Shown: positions 9,979 to 19,824 of the stretch, in pieces
Layout: every line of letters begins with the position of its first letter
How positions within the stretch are numbered: the stretch's first letter is position 1
DNA from: Sulfurimonas sp.
GTDB taxonomy: Bacteria > Campylobacterota > Campylobacteria > Campylobacterales > Sulfurimonadaceae
DNA length: 37,538 bases
NCBI GenBank assembly: GCA_015488615.1
Contig: WFNM01000005.1
Coordinates: 1-37,538, forward strand
Direction: 5' to 3'
Position numbers and translations under genes: made by a program
The notes under the pieces: model-generated
Database searches by the model: none
What the model was told of the DNA's origin: nothing
Seen by the model: the letters and a program-made list of their open reading frames with translations, nothing else

Positions 9979-10001
9979 TTGTGTTACAATTGGCAACACA
10001 A
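9979..10001. repeat. Inverted repeat TTGTGTT-acaattggc-AACACAA
   Basis: 7-bp arms, 9-nt loop, between the HpcH/HpaI-family stop (10010) and the G9 tract; no obvious U-tract. Confidence 0.5.
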
Positions 10002-10009
10002 AATACATT

Positions 10010-10897
10010 CTAATATTTCACTCTCTCTACTCCGTATAATCTTGCTCTGTGAAGTATCATTTGAGAATGAGCTAGCATAGTTGGCTTTTCAGCCATCTTG
10101 GAGTTTTGAGCGAAAAGTTTTTGCTTTGAGTCTGTTATCTCTTTTGCCTCTTCATACTCTAACTGTGTGACCTTATAAAGTTCATTGAGAACTTCTATCT
10201 GTGAGGGGTGGATGATTGTTTTAGAAAATAGTCCTTCTTTGAGGTCGCGTTTAACATCTCCCTCAAAGCCCTCACTATCTCCAAAACAAGGATAAACCCC
10301 GCCACTTACACCAAATCCAGCACTCTTAAAAGTAGCGATAAAGTTGCCAATAACACTCGAAGTCGATGTGAAGTCAAAGATAGACTCTCCACATTCTCTT
10401 CTCATACTCAGCTGTCTTAACATATCTTCTAAACCAAAACGCACAACTACAACTTGCTCTTTGACACTCAGTATTTTTTCTTTGAGTTGGTGAAGTTTCT
10501 CGTGATGAAAAAGTTCTTCGCCCTCTATACTTGGGAGTATGTAAAAAGCTTTATCTCTTAAAAGTTGCAGATACTTATCAGCATTACTGAGTGAGAATTT
10601 TGCAAGAACAAAACCATCAACTCTCTCTATCTTTTCCATCCTTAATAACTCAGCTAAATGCTCTACACTCTTTGCTCGAAGAAAGATAAAAGGGGAACTG
10701 CTACTCACACAAGCTAGAACACCACTAAGTCTTTGCATAGCTTCACTCAATACCGACTCTTCAAGTCCATCTTCAAAATCTATAACCAGACTTCTCAAAC
10801 TCTCATACTTCTTACCACTTACAATAGCCTCAAGATTTTTGTGAGAAGCAGGTATAAAAAGAGTTCCTCCAAGGGCTAGATAACTTATCTCTCTCAT
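10010..10897 (-). CDS. HpcH/HpaI aldolase / citrate lyase beta-subunit (CitE-like) family protein
   Basis: LFIPASHKNLEAI, LVIDFEDGLEESVLSEA, GFVLAKFS, VVVRFGLEDML, KTIIHPSQIEVLNELY; CitE-like motifs. Confidence 0.82.
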   Translation of the reverse strand: MREISYLALGGTLFIPASHKNLEAIVSGKKYESLRSLVIDFEDGLEESVLSEAMQRLSGVLACVSSSSPFIFLRAKSVEHLAELLRMEKIERVDGFVLAKFSLSNADKYLQLLRDKAFYILPSIEGEELFHHEKLHQLKEKILSVKEQVVVVRFGLEDMLRQLSMRRECGESIFDFTSTSSVIGNFIATFKSAGFGVSGGVYPCFGDSEGFEGDVKRDLKEGLFSKTIIHPSQIEVLNELYKVTQLEYEEAKEITDSKQKLFAQNSKMAEKPTMLAHSQMILHRARLYGVERVKY

Positions 10898-11487
10898 CTT
10901 CTATCTACTCGAAACCATCCAGCGATAGAGTGGCGTTTTCCTTTTGCTGGTAAAACTTCATGAGGAAACTTATCGCTTAAAAAAACTACTAGTGTTCCTG
11001 CGTTTGGCACTACTTTTTGTATCTCTTTATTAGCCTCATCATAAATTAGCAACTCACCACCATTTTCTTCTCTCCACTCTTCATTGAGATAGAGTACCGT
11101 TGTGACTACTCGGTTTTTATTCCCCTTGAAGGCATCAAGATGTTTTTCATAAAAATCACCCTCTTCGTAGCGTGCAAAATGTGCCTCATAATAAGTAAGC
11201 CCGAGATATAAAGCATGGTTGAGATAGTTACGAAGCCCCTCACAAAATGCAAGATATTCACTGCATACTGAGCCATCTTCATCTATCCAAAGTGTTTTAT
11301 CACTGCGTTTACTAGTATCTATGTGAAGATTTTTGCTACTTGATATACCTGCGTTTGTATAGTTGCTACTTTGTTTGGCATAGTCTGAAAGTTTTTGTGT
11401 GAGTTCTTTTGGGAGTGCATTTTCTAAGATAATATAGCCATCATCAACAAGGGCATCTGTTATTTTTGAGTAGAGATTTTCATTCAT
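10894..11487 (-). CDS. 2OG-Fe(II) oxygenase family protein (prolyl-4-hydroxylase-like)
   Basis: HxD...H...R triad: FYEKHLDAFKGNKNRVVTTVLYLNEEWREENGGELLIYDE...LVVFLSDKFPHEVLPAKGKRHSIAGWFRVD. 4-bp overlap with the downstream CitE-like gene. Confidence 0.85.
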   Translation of the reverse strand: MNENLYSKITDALVDDGYIILENALPKELTQKLSDYAKQSSNYTNAGISSSKNLHIDTSKRSDKTLWIDEDGSVCSEYLAFCEGLRNYLNHALYLGLTYYEAHFARYEEGDFYEKHLDAFKGNKNRVVTTVLYLNEEWREENGGELLIYDEANKEIQKVVPNAGTLVVFLSDKFPHEVLPAKGKRHSIAGWFRVDRR

Positions 11488-11537
11488 AAGAGAGATTGTA
11501 CTATGAGATTCCTAAAAATGGTATTTTAAAGCTATTT

Positions 11538-11559
11538 TACCGGTTAAAACCGGTGTTAC
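11538..11559 (+). repeat. Intergenic palindromic repeat, copy 2 (TACCGGTTAAAACCGGTGTTAC)
   Basis: Exact match to the copy at 11614-11635; inverted relative to copy 3. Confidence 0.9.
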
Positions 11560-11566
11560 AGTCGTC

Positions 11567-11588
11567 GTAACACCGACTTTAGTCGGTA
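11567..11588 (-). repeat. Intergenic palindromic repeat, copy 3 (TACCGACTAAAGTCGGTGTTAC)
   Basis: Reverse complement of gtaacaccgactttagtcggta; identical to the copy at 12673-12694. Confidence 0.9.
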
Positions 11589-11613
11589 CAAAGAGTAGTA
11601 CAAAACTTCCTCA

Positions 11614-11635
11614 TACCGGTTAAAACCGGTGTTAC
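11614..11635 (+). repeat. Intergenic palindromic repeat, copy 4 (TACCGGTTAAAACCGGTGTTAC)
   Basis: Identical to copy 2; 10 bp separates it from the nifU stop codon. Confidence 0.9.
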
Positions 11636-11645
11636 AGGAGAGGAA

Positions 11646-12626
11646 CTAGATAGGTAAAACGCGGATATTTGAAGAGAGTTTCTCTTTTAGAGTAGACTCT
11701 ATCGCATAGAGTGTACCAGTTGCACTTGAAGAACAACCATTACAAGCACCAAGGTATCTGATATAAATATCGATGTAACCGTCATTTTTCTTAATATCAA
11801 TAATCTCCATATCACCACCATCCATGATAAGGAATTGACGTACGTTTTCATCGATAATAGCATCAACAGATTTTATCTGCTGAACTAAAGTCATCTCTTC
11901 AAACTTACCACCACCAGCAGCCTGTGCATCAGCAGCAGCTTTCATCTTCTCTTCATCCATCTCTTTACGAGTGTCAGCTAAGATGTCAACAAGGTACCAC
12001 TCACGAGCTTCGTGACCACCAGGCTTAATACATGACTTACAGAAACCACCAGCTTTTGTGTAGTCTGTAATCTCTTCGATAGTGTGTAGGTCGTTGAGTC
12101 TAATAACCTCTTGAAGTGTACCAAGTGAAACACGAGCACACTCACATACAATTATTTCTTCTTCAAAACTTTCAGCATCAACACCCATGTAAAGTCCAGC
12201 AGCTTTTTTGATAACATCATAAGCCATAACTGAACAGTGCATTTTTTGAGGCGGAACAGCTGGAACATCTGGAGTATCACGTAGTGCTAACTCAACATCA
12301 ATGTTCGTAATCTTAACAGCTTCTTGAACTGTTTTACCTATACATAGTTCAGTCATAACATCTGAAGATGCGATAGCAGTACCACAACCAAAAGATTTAA
12401 ACTTAGAGTTTATAATAGTATCAGTTGCTGGATCGATTTCCCAGTATAAACGTACTGCATCACCACAAGACTCTGCCCCAAAATCAGCAACAATAAGTTT
12501 GTTACCACGTTTTTCTACCTCACCTTGAAAAAGTTCCCCTTGGTGTTGAGGGTTATTCATCAATGTTGTTACTTTATCAGAATATGCGTCCCAAAGTGAA
12601 TCGCCTAATATGTCTGCTTTTGCCAT
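11646..12626 (-). CDS. nifU: NifU-type Fe-S cluster assembly scaffold (IscU-like + BFD-like + Nfu domains)
   Basis: SKFKSFGCGTAIASSDVMTELCIG, KMHCSVM, VCECARVSLGTLQEVIRLNDLHTIEEITDYTKAGGFCKSCI, IRYLGACNGCSSSATGTLYAIESTL. Confidence 0.95.
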   Translation of the reverse strand: MAKADILGDSLWDAYSDKVTTLMNNPQHQGELFQGEVEKRGNKLIVADFGAESCGDAVRLYWEIDPATDTIINSKFKSFGCGTAIASSDVMTELCIGKTVQEAVKITNIDVELALRDTPDVPAVPPQKMHCSVMAYDVIKKAAGLYMGVDAESFEEEIIVCECARVSLGTLQEVIRLNDLHTIEEITDYTKAGGFCKSCIKPGGHEAREWYLVDILADTRKEMDEEKMKAAADAQAAGGGKFEEMTLVQQIKSVDAIIDENVRQFLIMDGGDMEIIDIKKNDGYIDIYIRYLGACNGCSSSATGTLYAIESTLKEKLSSNIRVLPI

Positions 12627-12672
12627 AATATTTCTCCTTATATTTTCTTTATTTATTTGTTTGTTTGTATCT

Positions 12673-12694
12673 TACCGACTAAAGTCGGTGTTAC
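12673..12694 (+). repeat. Intergenic palindromic repeat, copy 5 (TACCGACTAAAGTCGGTGTTAC)
   Basis: Between nifS and nifU; ends 2 bp from the nifS stop codon (12697-12699). Confidence 0.9.
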
Positions 12695-12696
12695 GG

Positions 12697-13937
<1,241 letters not shown>

Positions 13938-14083
13938 CTTTTTAAATCAGACAATTTTTGTCCGCTTTTGATTTATGACATAATAATAGCTTTGTGATTA
14001 TGATTTGCTTAAGGAAAACTGACAGTTGAATTACTTTAAGAATTGAAAAGTTCCTAGAATCACAATTTAAGTTAATTTTAAAT

Positions 14084-14092
14084 GGGGGGGGG
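14084..14092 (+). repeat. G9 homopolymer tract in the FIST-GGDEF operon promoter
   Basis: tttaaatGGGGGGGGGtacaatataac; directly abuts a TACAAT -10-like hexamer, 38 bp upstream of the ATG at 14130. Confidence 0.9.
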
Positions 14093-14098
14093 TACAAT
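14093..14098 (+). promoter_or_regulatory. Predicted -10 hexamer TACAAT for the FIST-GGDEF operon
   Basis: tacaat immediately 3' of the G9 tract, 31 bp before the start codon. Confidence 0.45.
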
Positions 14099-14129
14099 AT
14101 AACATCATATTTCGAGATAAAGGGTATTT

Positions 14130-15272
14130 ATGAAAGTAGCAACTTATCTTTACAAAGATGAAAAATGGGATAACCCCTTTGATACATCATTAGATTCTAA
14201 AAACACTCTCATTCTAATTTTTGCCTCACTAGATGAAGACAAGGTACAAGAGAAAGTTGCAAAAATCGCTCAACTTTTCCCCACATCTATTATCTCCGGT
14301 GCATCTACAAGTGGAGAGATTTTTAATGATGAAGTCTATGATGATACTATTATAGTCTCTATCGCGAAATTTCAAACGACAACACTTAAAAATCATATCT
14401 ATAAAACCATAATAAATGAAAATTCTTATGAAGATGGTGTAGATATTGCAAAAGAACTTTTTCATGATAATCTAAAAGGTATATTTATTTTATCAGATGG
14501 GCTAAAAACAAATGGCTCAAAACTTACAGAAGGTATAGCCTCTATCATACACTCTGATGTTGTTGTGAGCGGTGGATTAGCTGGTGATAAAGACAGATTT
14601 GAGAAGACATGGATTATTGAAAATGGAATATTTCAAGATTCTATTGTTTATGCACTAGGTTTTTATGGGGATCATATACATTTTCAAGCAGCCTCTCAAG
14701 GTGGTTGGGACTCTCTTGGGCTTACACGAAAGGTCACAAAAAGTAGAGATAATGTTGTTTATGAGTTTGATGATAAACCTGCACTTGAGATATATAAGCG
14801 ATACTTGGGTGATAAGGTAAAAGATCTGCCAGGAAGTGCTCTACTTTTTCCGCTGGAACTTAAAGATGAATCGGATGCCCACGGAAGAGTCGTTCGAACG
14901 ATACTTGGAGTAGATGAAAAAGAAAATTCTCTTACATTTGCCGGAGACATTCCTCAAGGCTCACATGTAACCTTTATGAAAGCAAATGTCAATCGTCTTG
15001 TAAATGGTGCAGGTGAATCAGCAGAGAAAATTGATTTTTCTAAGTATAAGAGTGAAAAGTTGCTCTGCATTGCTATCAGTTGTGTTGGAAGAAAGCTTGT
15101 GCTCAAAAGTAGAATTAATGAGGAGATAGAAGCCGTTAAAGAGGTTCTTCCACAAAATGCCAATGTTATAGGTTTTTACTCATACGGAGAGATATCTCCT
15201 CTTGCTTCTGGCACTTGTAGTCTACACAATCAAACGATGACCTTAACTGCGATTTGGGAAAGTAATGCATAA
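14130..15272 (+). CDS. FIST domain sensory protein (FIST N + FIST C)
   Basis: TLILIFASLDEDKVQEKVAKIAQLFPTSIISGASTSGEIFNDEVYDDTIIVSIAKF, GGLAGDKDRFEKTWI, NNVIGFYSYGEISPLASGTCSLHNQTMTLTAIWE-type C-terminus (actual: NANVIGFYSYGEISPLASGTCSLHNQTMTLTAIWE). Confidence 0.85.
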   Translation: MKVATYLYKDEKWDNPFDTSLDSKNTLILIFASLDEDKVQEKVAKIAQLFPTSIISGASTSGEIFNDEVYDDTIIVSIAKFQTTTLKNHIYKTIINENSYEDGVDIAKELFHDNLKGIFILSDGLKTNGSKLTEGIASIIHSDVVVSGGLAGDKDRFEKTWIIENGIFQDSIVYALGFYGDHIHFQAASQGGWDSLGLTRKVTKSRDNVVYEFDDKPALEIYKRYLGDKVKDLPGSALLFPLELKDESDAHGRVVRTILGVDEKENSLTFAGDIPQGSHVTFMKANVNRLVNGAGESAEKIDFSKYKSEKLLCIAISCVGRKLVLKSRINEEIEAVKEVLPQNANVIGFYSYGEISPLASGTCSLHNQTMTLTAIWESNA

Positions 15273-16035
15273 TTTTTTGCAAAAACAGCTCAAAAAACTT
15301 GGATTTAAAGATGGAAAGTTCCCTGATGGTAATTTAGAGAAGTTTATACAACAAGTAAATACAACTTGTCTTGAAGCAGATGAAGAGAGATTTTTTTTAG
15401 AACATACATTAGAGACTTCATCGCAAGAGATGCAAGAACTTTATGAAGAGCTTAAGCAAAAATCTCAAACAGCCTTAGCAAAAAGTGAACAGCGATATAA
15501 AGAGTTAGCCACAAAAGATATGCTTACTGGTGTACTCAATAGATTTGCTTTTGAAGATGAGCTTGATAGAGTGATATCTAATTCAAAACGAACAGAGGCT
15601 AAGTTTGCTTTACTCTTTTTAGATTTAGATCACTTTAAAGAGGTGAATGACACTTATGGACATGATGTTGGGGACAGACTACTACAAGAAGTTGCCAAAA
15701 GAGTAGTGCCAAATATAAGAGTCGAAGATGTTTTTGCTCGTATAGGTGGAGATGAGTTCATTCTCCTTTTCACAAATATAACAAGAGAGAAACTCACAGC
15801 TTTAGTTGATAAAGCTATTAGCCTCTTTAGAGATCCTTGGATAGTTGATAATATTGAACTTGATGTAACTACAAGTATGGGTGTTGTTATTTTTCCTGAT
15901 GATGCGGATGACAAAGTAGAGCTTCTAAAAAGAGCCGATACAGCAATGTATAAATCAAAAGAGTTGGGGCGAAATCAGGTTGTTTATTTTGAGGAATCTC
16001 TGCTGCATAACAGGAGAGTAACATGCAAGATTTAA
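15265..16035 (+). CDS. Diguanylate cyclase (GGDEF) with intact I-site
   Basis: DMLTGVLNRFAFEDELDRV, LLFLDLDHFKEVNDTYGHDVGDRLLQEVAKRV, RVEDVFARIGGDEFILLF (RxxD-x5-GGDEF), SMGVVIFPDDADDKVELLKRADTAMYKSKELGRN. Overlaps the FIST gene by 8 bp. Confidence 0.93.
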   Translation: MHNFLQKQLKKLGFKDGKFPDGNLEKFIQQVNTTCLEADEERFFLEHTLETSSQEMQELYEELKQKSQTALAKSEQRYKELATKDMLTGVLNRFAFEDELDRVISNSKRTEAKFALLFLDLDHFKEVNDTYGHDVGDRLLQEVAKRVVPNIRVEDVFARIGGDEFILLFTNITREKLTALVDKAISLFRDPWIVDNIELDVTTSMGVVIFPDDADDKVELLKRADTAMYKSKELGRNQVVYFEESLLHNRRVTCKI

Positions 16036-16621
16036 CTCACTTTAAATCTCTTAAAAAGCATAAAATATGTAAAAAATTAGAAACTCTGATAAATGCAAAT
16101 CCTAATAATAATCTTGCAAATTTAAACTTATTCTACACTCTAAATAGAGAAAATTTTATTCATATATTACGCAATGGGGATACAAAAATAGCATATTCAT
16201 GTAGTCAAAGTATTGCTATAGCAATAGAATTTTTTAGGTTTTGATGAGCCAAAGCTTAAACAGCTTGCATTAGCAGCTTTATTTATGGATATAGGATTAA
16301 AATCTGTCAATGATAATATTACTGATGCAACACTATCACTAAATGAATTAAAAGAGGGACATCTACAACAGCATCCTCAATATAGTATCAATATCCTTGA
16401 ATATAATCACATACATGATCCTTATATTATTGAAGGAGTATCTCATCATCATGAAAGATATGATGGTAGTGGGTATCCTAAAGGTCTCCAAAAGAGAGAA
16501 ATATCTTCATAGAAAACAACTTACATACTTTGAAGCATTAAAGTTTATACTTAGTGATGCTTCTATGCAAAATAAATTTAATAACTCGTATCTAAAAATA
16601 CTGTTTCAATCATTATTATAA
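16023..16621 (+). pseudogene. Degenerate HD-GYP domain protein (frameshifted, internally deleted)
   Basis: Three consecutive frames: MQDLTHFKSLKK...SIAIAIEFFRF*; then GFDEPKLKQLALAALFMDIGLKSV...QHPQYSINILEYNHIHDPYIIEGVSHHHERYDGSGYPKGLQKREIS; then RKQLTYFEALKFILSDASMQNKFNNSYLKILFQSL. The HHE...DGSGYP signature of HD-GYP is present. Confidence 0.82.
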
Positions 16622-16663
16622 AATAACGCTATAATTCACTTACAATTTAAGGAGTTACCACTA

Positions 16664-17167
16664 ATGTGTAATTTTAACAAACAAAGTGCAGATACAAAAG
16701 CACTCATTCATCTTTTTATGACTAAAGCTGCTGAGAATGTAGGCGGTGCAAACTTTTTACTAGAACTTATAGAAGCGATGAAAGCCAAAAAACCAAATGC
16801 TCTTATCCTTGGAGCAAAACAAGTTGCATCAAACCACACTATTATCAAATGGAACAAGGTTGTTTTTAAAGATAAGGTAGATGTTATCGAGAAGATTTTA
16901 GTAATGCACAGAAGTTCTGAAGAACCTGATTTCAACATCCTAAATGTAGAAAACGCGAAGCTCAAGAAAAATATTATCAATGTTATCCGTGCTCTTTCTC
17001 CTGTTGAGTTTGTAGTAACACCACAAAACAAGAACGATGGTGGCGGTTTTAACTTCAAAATCTTTGATGCAGTTTCAGAAGATGATGTGAAGCTCAACCC
17101 TATCTTTATAGCGATGTTTTTCTGCTCTGCTGAGTTTACAAAAAAAGCACTCAAGTACGAGATTTAA
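16664..17167 (+). CDS. Conserved-looking hypothetical protein
   Basis: 167-aa ORF with an upstream SD-like aaggag and coding-like composition; no family recognised. Confidence 0.65.
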   Translation: MCNFNKQSADTKALIHLFMTKAAENVGGANFLLELIEAMKAKKPNALILGAKQVASNHTIIKWNKVVFKDKVDVIEKILVMHRSSEEPDFNILNVENAKLKKNIINVIRALSPVEFVVTPQNKNDGGGFNFKIFDAVSEDDVKLNPIFIAMFFCSAEFTKKALKYEI

Positions 17168-17219
17168 TTCTCTTACGCTATAATCCCGCTAATAAAACAT
17201 ATTAAGAGGTTCATACATT

Positions 17220-18479
17220 ATGGCTCAAACTATAACTGAAAAAATATTCTCACAACATGTAGGTCGTGAAGTCTTCGCTGGGGAAATCATCCGTAGCGAC
17301 ATCGACATGGTAATTGGAAACGATATCACAACACCTATCTCTATCTCCGCGTTTAACCTAAGTGGAGCGACTAAGCTTGCTAATCCTGATGGCTTTTCTA
17401 TCGTTCTTGATCACTTTATCCCTGCAAAAGACATCGCTTCTGCAAACCAAGCAAAAATATCTCGTGTATTTGCTAAACAACACAAGATGAAAAACTTTTT
17501 TGATGAAAAAGATATGGGAATCGAGCATGCACTTCTTCCTGAGAAAGGTCTTGTAGTTCCTGGTGATGTTATCATCGGTGCTGACTCACACACTTGTACA
17601 CACGGTGCTCTTGGAGCATTTTCTACGGGTATGGGTTCCACTGACCTCGCGTTTGCTATGATAAGCGGTGGAAACTGGTTTAAAGTTCCTGAGTCTATCA
17701 AGGTAAACCTTAGCGGAAAACCAGGGCATCACACAACGGGTAAAGATATCATCCTTGAAATCATCCGCCGTATCGGTGTTGATGGTGCACTCTATCAAAC
17801 TCTTGAGTTTACAGGAAGCACTATAGAGCACCTAAACATGGACGATAGATTTTCTATGTGTAACATGGCTATCGAAGCTGGTGCAAAATCTGGAATCGTG
17901 GCTTATGATGATGTTACTGCTGAGTTTTTAGCAGACAAAAATCTTGCTCGTGAACCTCGCATTCACCACTCTGATGCAGATGCTTCTTACTCTTTAGTAC
18001 TTGACATTGATGTTGCCGCGTTAGAGCCAGTTATCGCTTACCCATTTTTACCATCAAATGGTCACTCAATCTCTAAAGCAGTAGCTGACCACATAAAAAT
18101 AGACCAAGCATTCATCGGTTCATGTACAAATGGGCGTTTAGGTGACTTGAAAATTGCTTCTGAGATTCTTAAAGGTAAAAAAGTTCACGAAGATGTTCGT
18201 CTTATCGTAACGCCAGCTACACAGAGAATCCTAAAAGAAGCCTATAGACTTGGTTATATGGATATCATCATCGATGCAGGTGGAGTTGTTTCTAACCCTA
18301 CTTGTGGAGCTTGTCTTGGTGGTTACATGGGAATTTTAGGTGATAACGAAAAAGCCATCTCTACAACTAACCGTAACTTTGTAGGTCGTATGGGAAGCCG
18401 CTCTTCTGAGGTTTATCTTGCGAACTCTGCTGTTGCTGCTGCAAGTGCGCTTACGGGTTACATCACAGACCCAAGATAG
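17220..18479 (+). CDS. leuC: 3-isopropylmalate dehydratase large subunit
   Basis: [108 protein letters not shown]. Confidence 0.93.
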   Translation: MAQTITEKIFSQHVGREVFAGEIIRSDIDMVIGNDITTPISISAFNLSGATKLANPDGFSIVLDHFIPAKDIASANQAKISRVFAKQHKMKNFFDEKDMGIEHALLPEKGLVVPGDVIIGADSHTCTHGALGAFSTGMGSTDLAFAMISGGNWFKVPESIKVNLSGKPGHHTTGKDIILEIIRRIGVDGALYQTLEFTGSTIEHLNMDDRFSMCNMAIEAGAKSGIVAYDDVTAEFLADKNLAREPRIHHSDADASYSLVLDIDVAALEPVIAYPFLPSNGHSISKAVADHIKIDQAFIGSCTNGRLGDLKIASEILKGKKVHEDVRLIVTPATQRILKEAYRLGYMDIIIDAGGVVSNPTCGACLGGYMGILGDNEKAISTTNRNFVGRMGSRSSEVYLANSAVAAASALTGYITDPR

Positions 18480-18480
18480 T

Positions 18481-19065
18481 ATGTTTCAAACTCCATGTGT
18501 GCTCTTCGCCGGTGGAAAAAGCTCCCGTATGGGAGAGGATAAATCGCTTCTCCCTTTTGGTGACTTTGAGACTCTTACTGAGTTTCAGTACTCCAAACTC
18601 TCTCAAATATTTTCTCATGTTTATATCTCTTGTAAAGACAAAAAGAAGTTTCACTTTGATGCTGCGTTTATAGAAGATGGCAAAACTTCTTCTAATTATG
18701 CCCCCACCTTAGGTTTTATCTCTGCGTTTGAGTATCTTGGAAAAAGTTTTTTTGCTATCAGTGTGGACTCTCCTTTTATAGATACTCAAATTATAGAAAC
18801 ATTGTTGTGTGCAGATAGAGAAACAGATGATGCCACTATCGCTAAAACAGAAGAAGGGATGCAACCTCTTTGTGGCGTTTACCACCCTACCCTCCTTCCT
18901 GCATTTGAAGATATGCTCACAAAAGAGCAGCATAAACTAGGATTTTTACTCAAAAACTCAAAGACACAGTTTGTAGACTTTCAAGACAAAGAGAAGTTTT
19001 TAAATCTCAACCATCCTCACGAATATCAAAAAGCCCTGCAAATTATTAACAGCACTTCGCTATAA
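18481..19065 (+). CDS. mobA: Molybdenum cofactor guanylyltransferase MobA
   Basis: [35 protein letters not shown]-transferase [11 protein letters not shown] signature. Start placed at 18481, just after the leuC stop, rather than the ORF-track 18418. Confidence 0.85.
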   Translation: MFQTPCVLFAGGKSSRMGEDKSLLPFGDFETLTEFQYSKLSQIFSHVYISCKDKKKFHFDAAFIEDGKTSSNYAPTLGFISAFEYLGKSFFAISVDSPFIDTQIIETLLCADRETDDATIAKTEEGMQPLCGVYHPTLLPAFEDMLTKEQHKLGFLLKNSKTQFVDFQDKEKFLNLNHPHEYQKALQIINSTSL

Positions 19066-19094
19066 TAATAAAAATTTAACAAAAGTACCTAACT

Positions 19095-19565
19095 ATGAAT
19101 TTAACACACCTAGATGAAAACCAGAGACCAAAAATGGTCGATGTAAGTAATAAAGAGGATACAACAAGAGTAGCAGTTGCAAGTGGAATTATTGAGATGA
19201 GTCGTGATGCTTATAATGCGATTGTAAGTGAAAAGACAAAAAAAGGGCCTGTGCTACAAACAGCTGTGATTGCGGCTATTATGGGAGTAAAGAAGACTAG
19301 TGAGCTTATCCCTATGTGTCACCCTCTCAATCTAAGCGGTATCAACTGTGATGTAGAAGAATTAACTGAACTTCCAGGCTTTAAGCTTATAGTCACAGCA
19401 AAACTCACTGGACAAACAGGTGTTGAGATGGAAGCCCTTACGGGAACAAGCATCGGACTTCTTACTATCTATGACATGGTCAAAGCTATAGATAAAGGAA
19501 TGATAATTCGAAATGTGCAGTTAGAAACAAAATCAGGAGGAAAAAGTGGAAATTATAAACGATAG
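19095..19565 (+). CDS. moaC: Cyclic pyranopterin monophosphate synthase MoaC
   Basis: [84 protein letters not shown]. Confidence 0.96.
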   Translation: MNLTHLDENQRPKMVDVSNKEDTTRVAVASGIIEMSRDAYNAIVSEKTKKGPVLQTAVIAAIMGVKKTSELIPMCHPLNLSGINCDVEELTELPGFKLIVTAKLTGQTGVEMEALTGTSIGLLTIYDMVKAIDKGMIIRNVQLETKSGGKSGNYKR

Positions 19566-19815
19566 TGAAAAGAAAGTTCTTTTAGAATACCCTTGTAACT
19601 GGTGCTACAAGGTTGTAGCAACCGAGGAAAAAGCACTCAGACAGGCGATTACGGATGTGATTGATGAACGAGAACATACACTCGAGCATTCAAAAAAATC
19701 TAAAAATGGTAAATATGTGAGTATGAATTTAGATATACTTGTGCATAACGAAGATGACAGAACCTTTATATTTGATGCTCTGAAAAAACATCAAGCTGTT
19801 AAAATGGTACTCTAA
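19546..19815 (+). CDS. DUF493 (YbeD-like) family protein
   Basis: [28 protein letters not shown]...[39 protein letters not shown]; ferredoxin-like DUF493 pattern. Overlaps moaC. Confidence 0.72.
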   Translation: MEIINDSEKKVLLEYPCNWCYKVVATEEKALRQAITDVIDEREHTLEHSKKSKNGKYVSMNLDILVHNEDDRTFIFDALKKHQAVKMVL

Positions 19816-19824
19816 GGACAAAAC

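Noticed and set aside
16225-16245. T6 run in the HD-GYP remnant as a phase-variable or programmed frameshift
   Set aside because: A further frame change and missing internal sequence downstream mean restoring this frame would not rebuild the protein.
18418-18480. Upstream extension of mobA in the ORF track
   Set aside because: The extra N-terminus lies inside leuC; the ATG at 18481 gives a standard MobA start just after the leuC stop.
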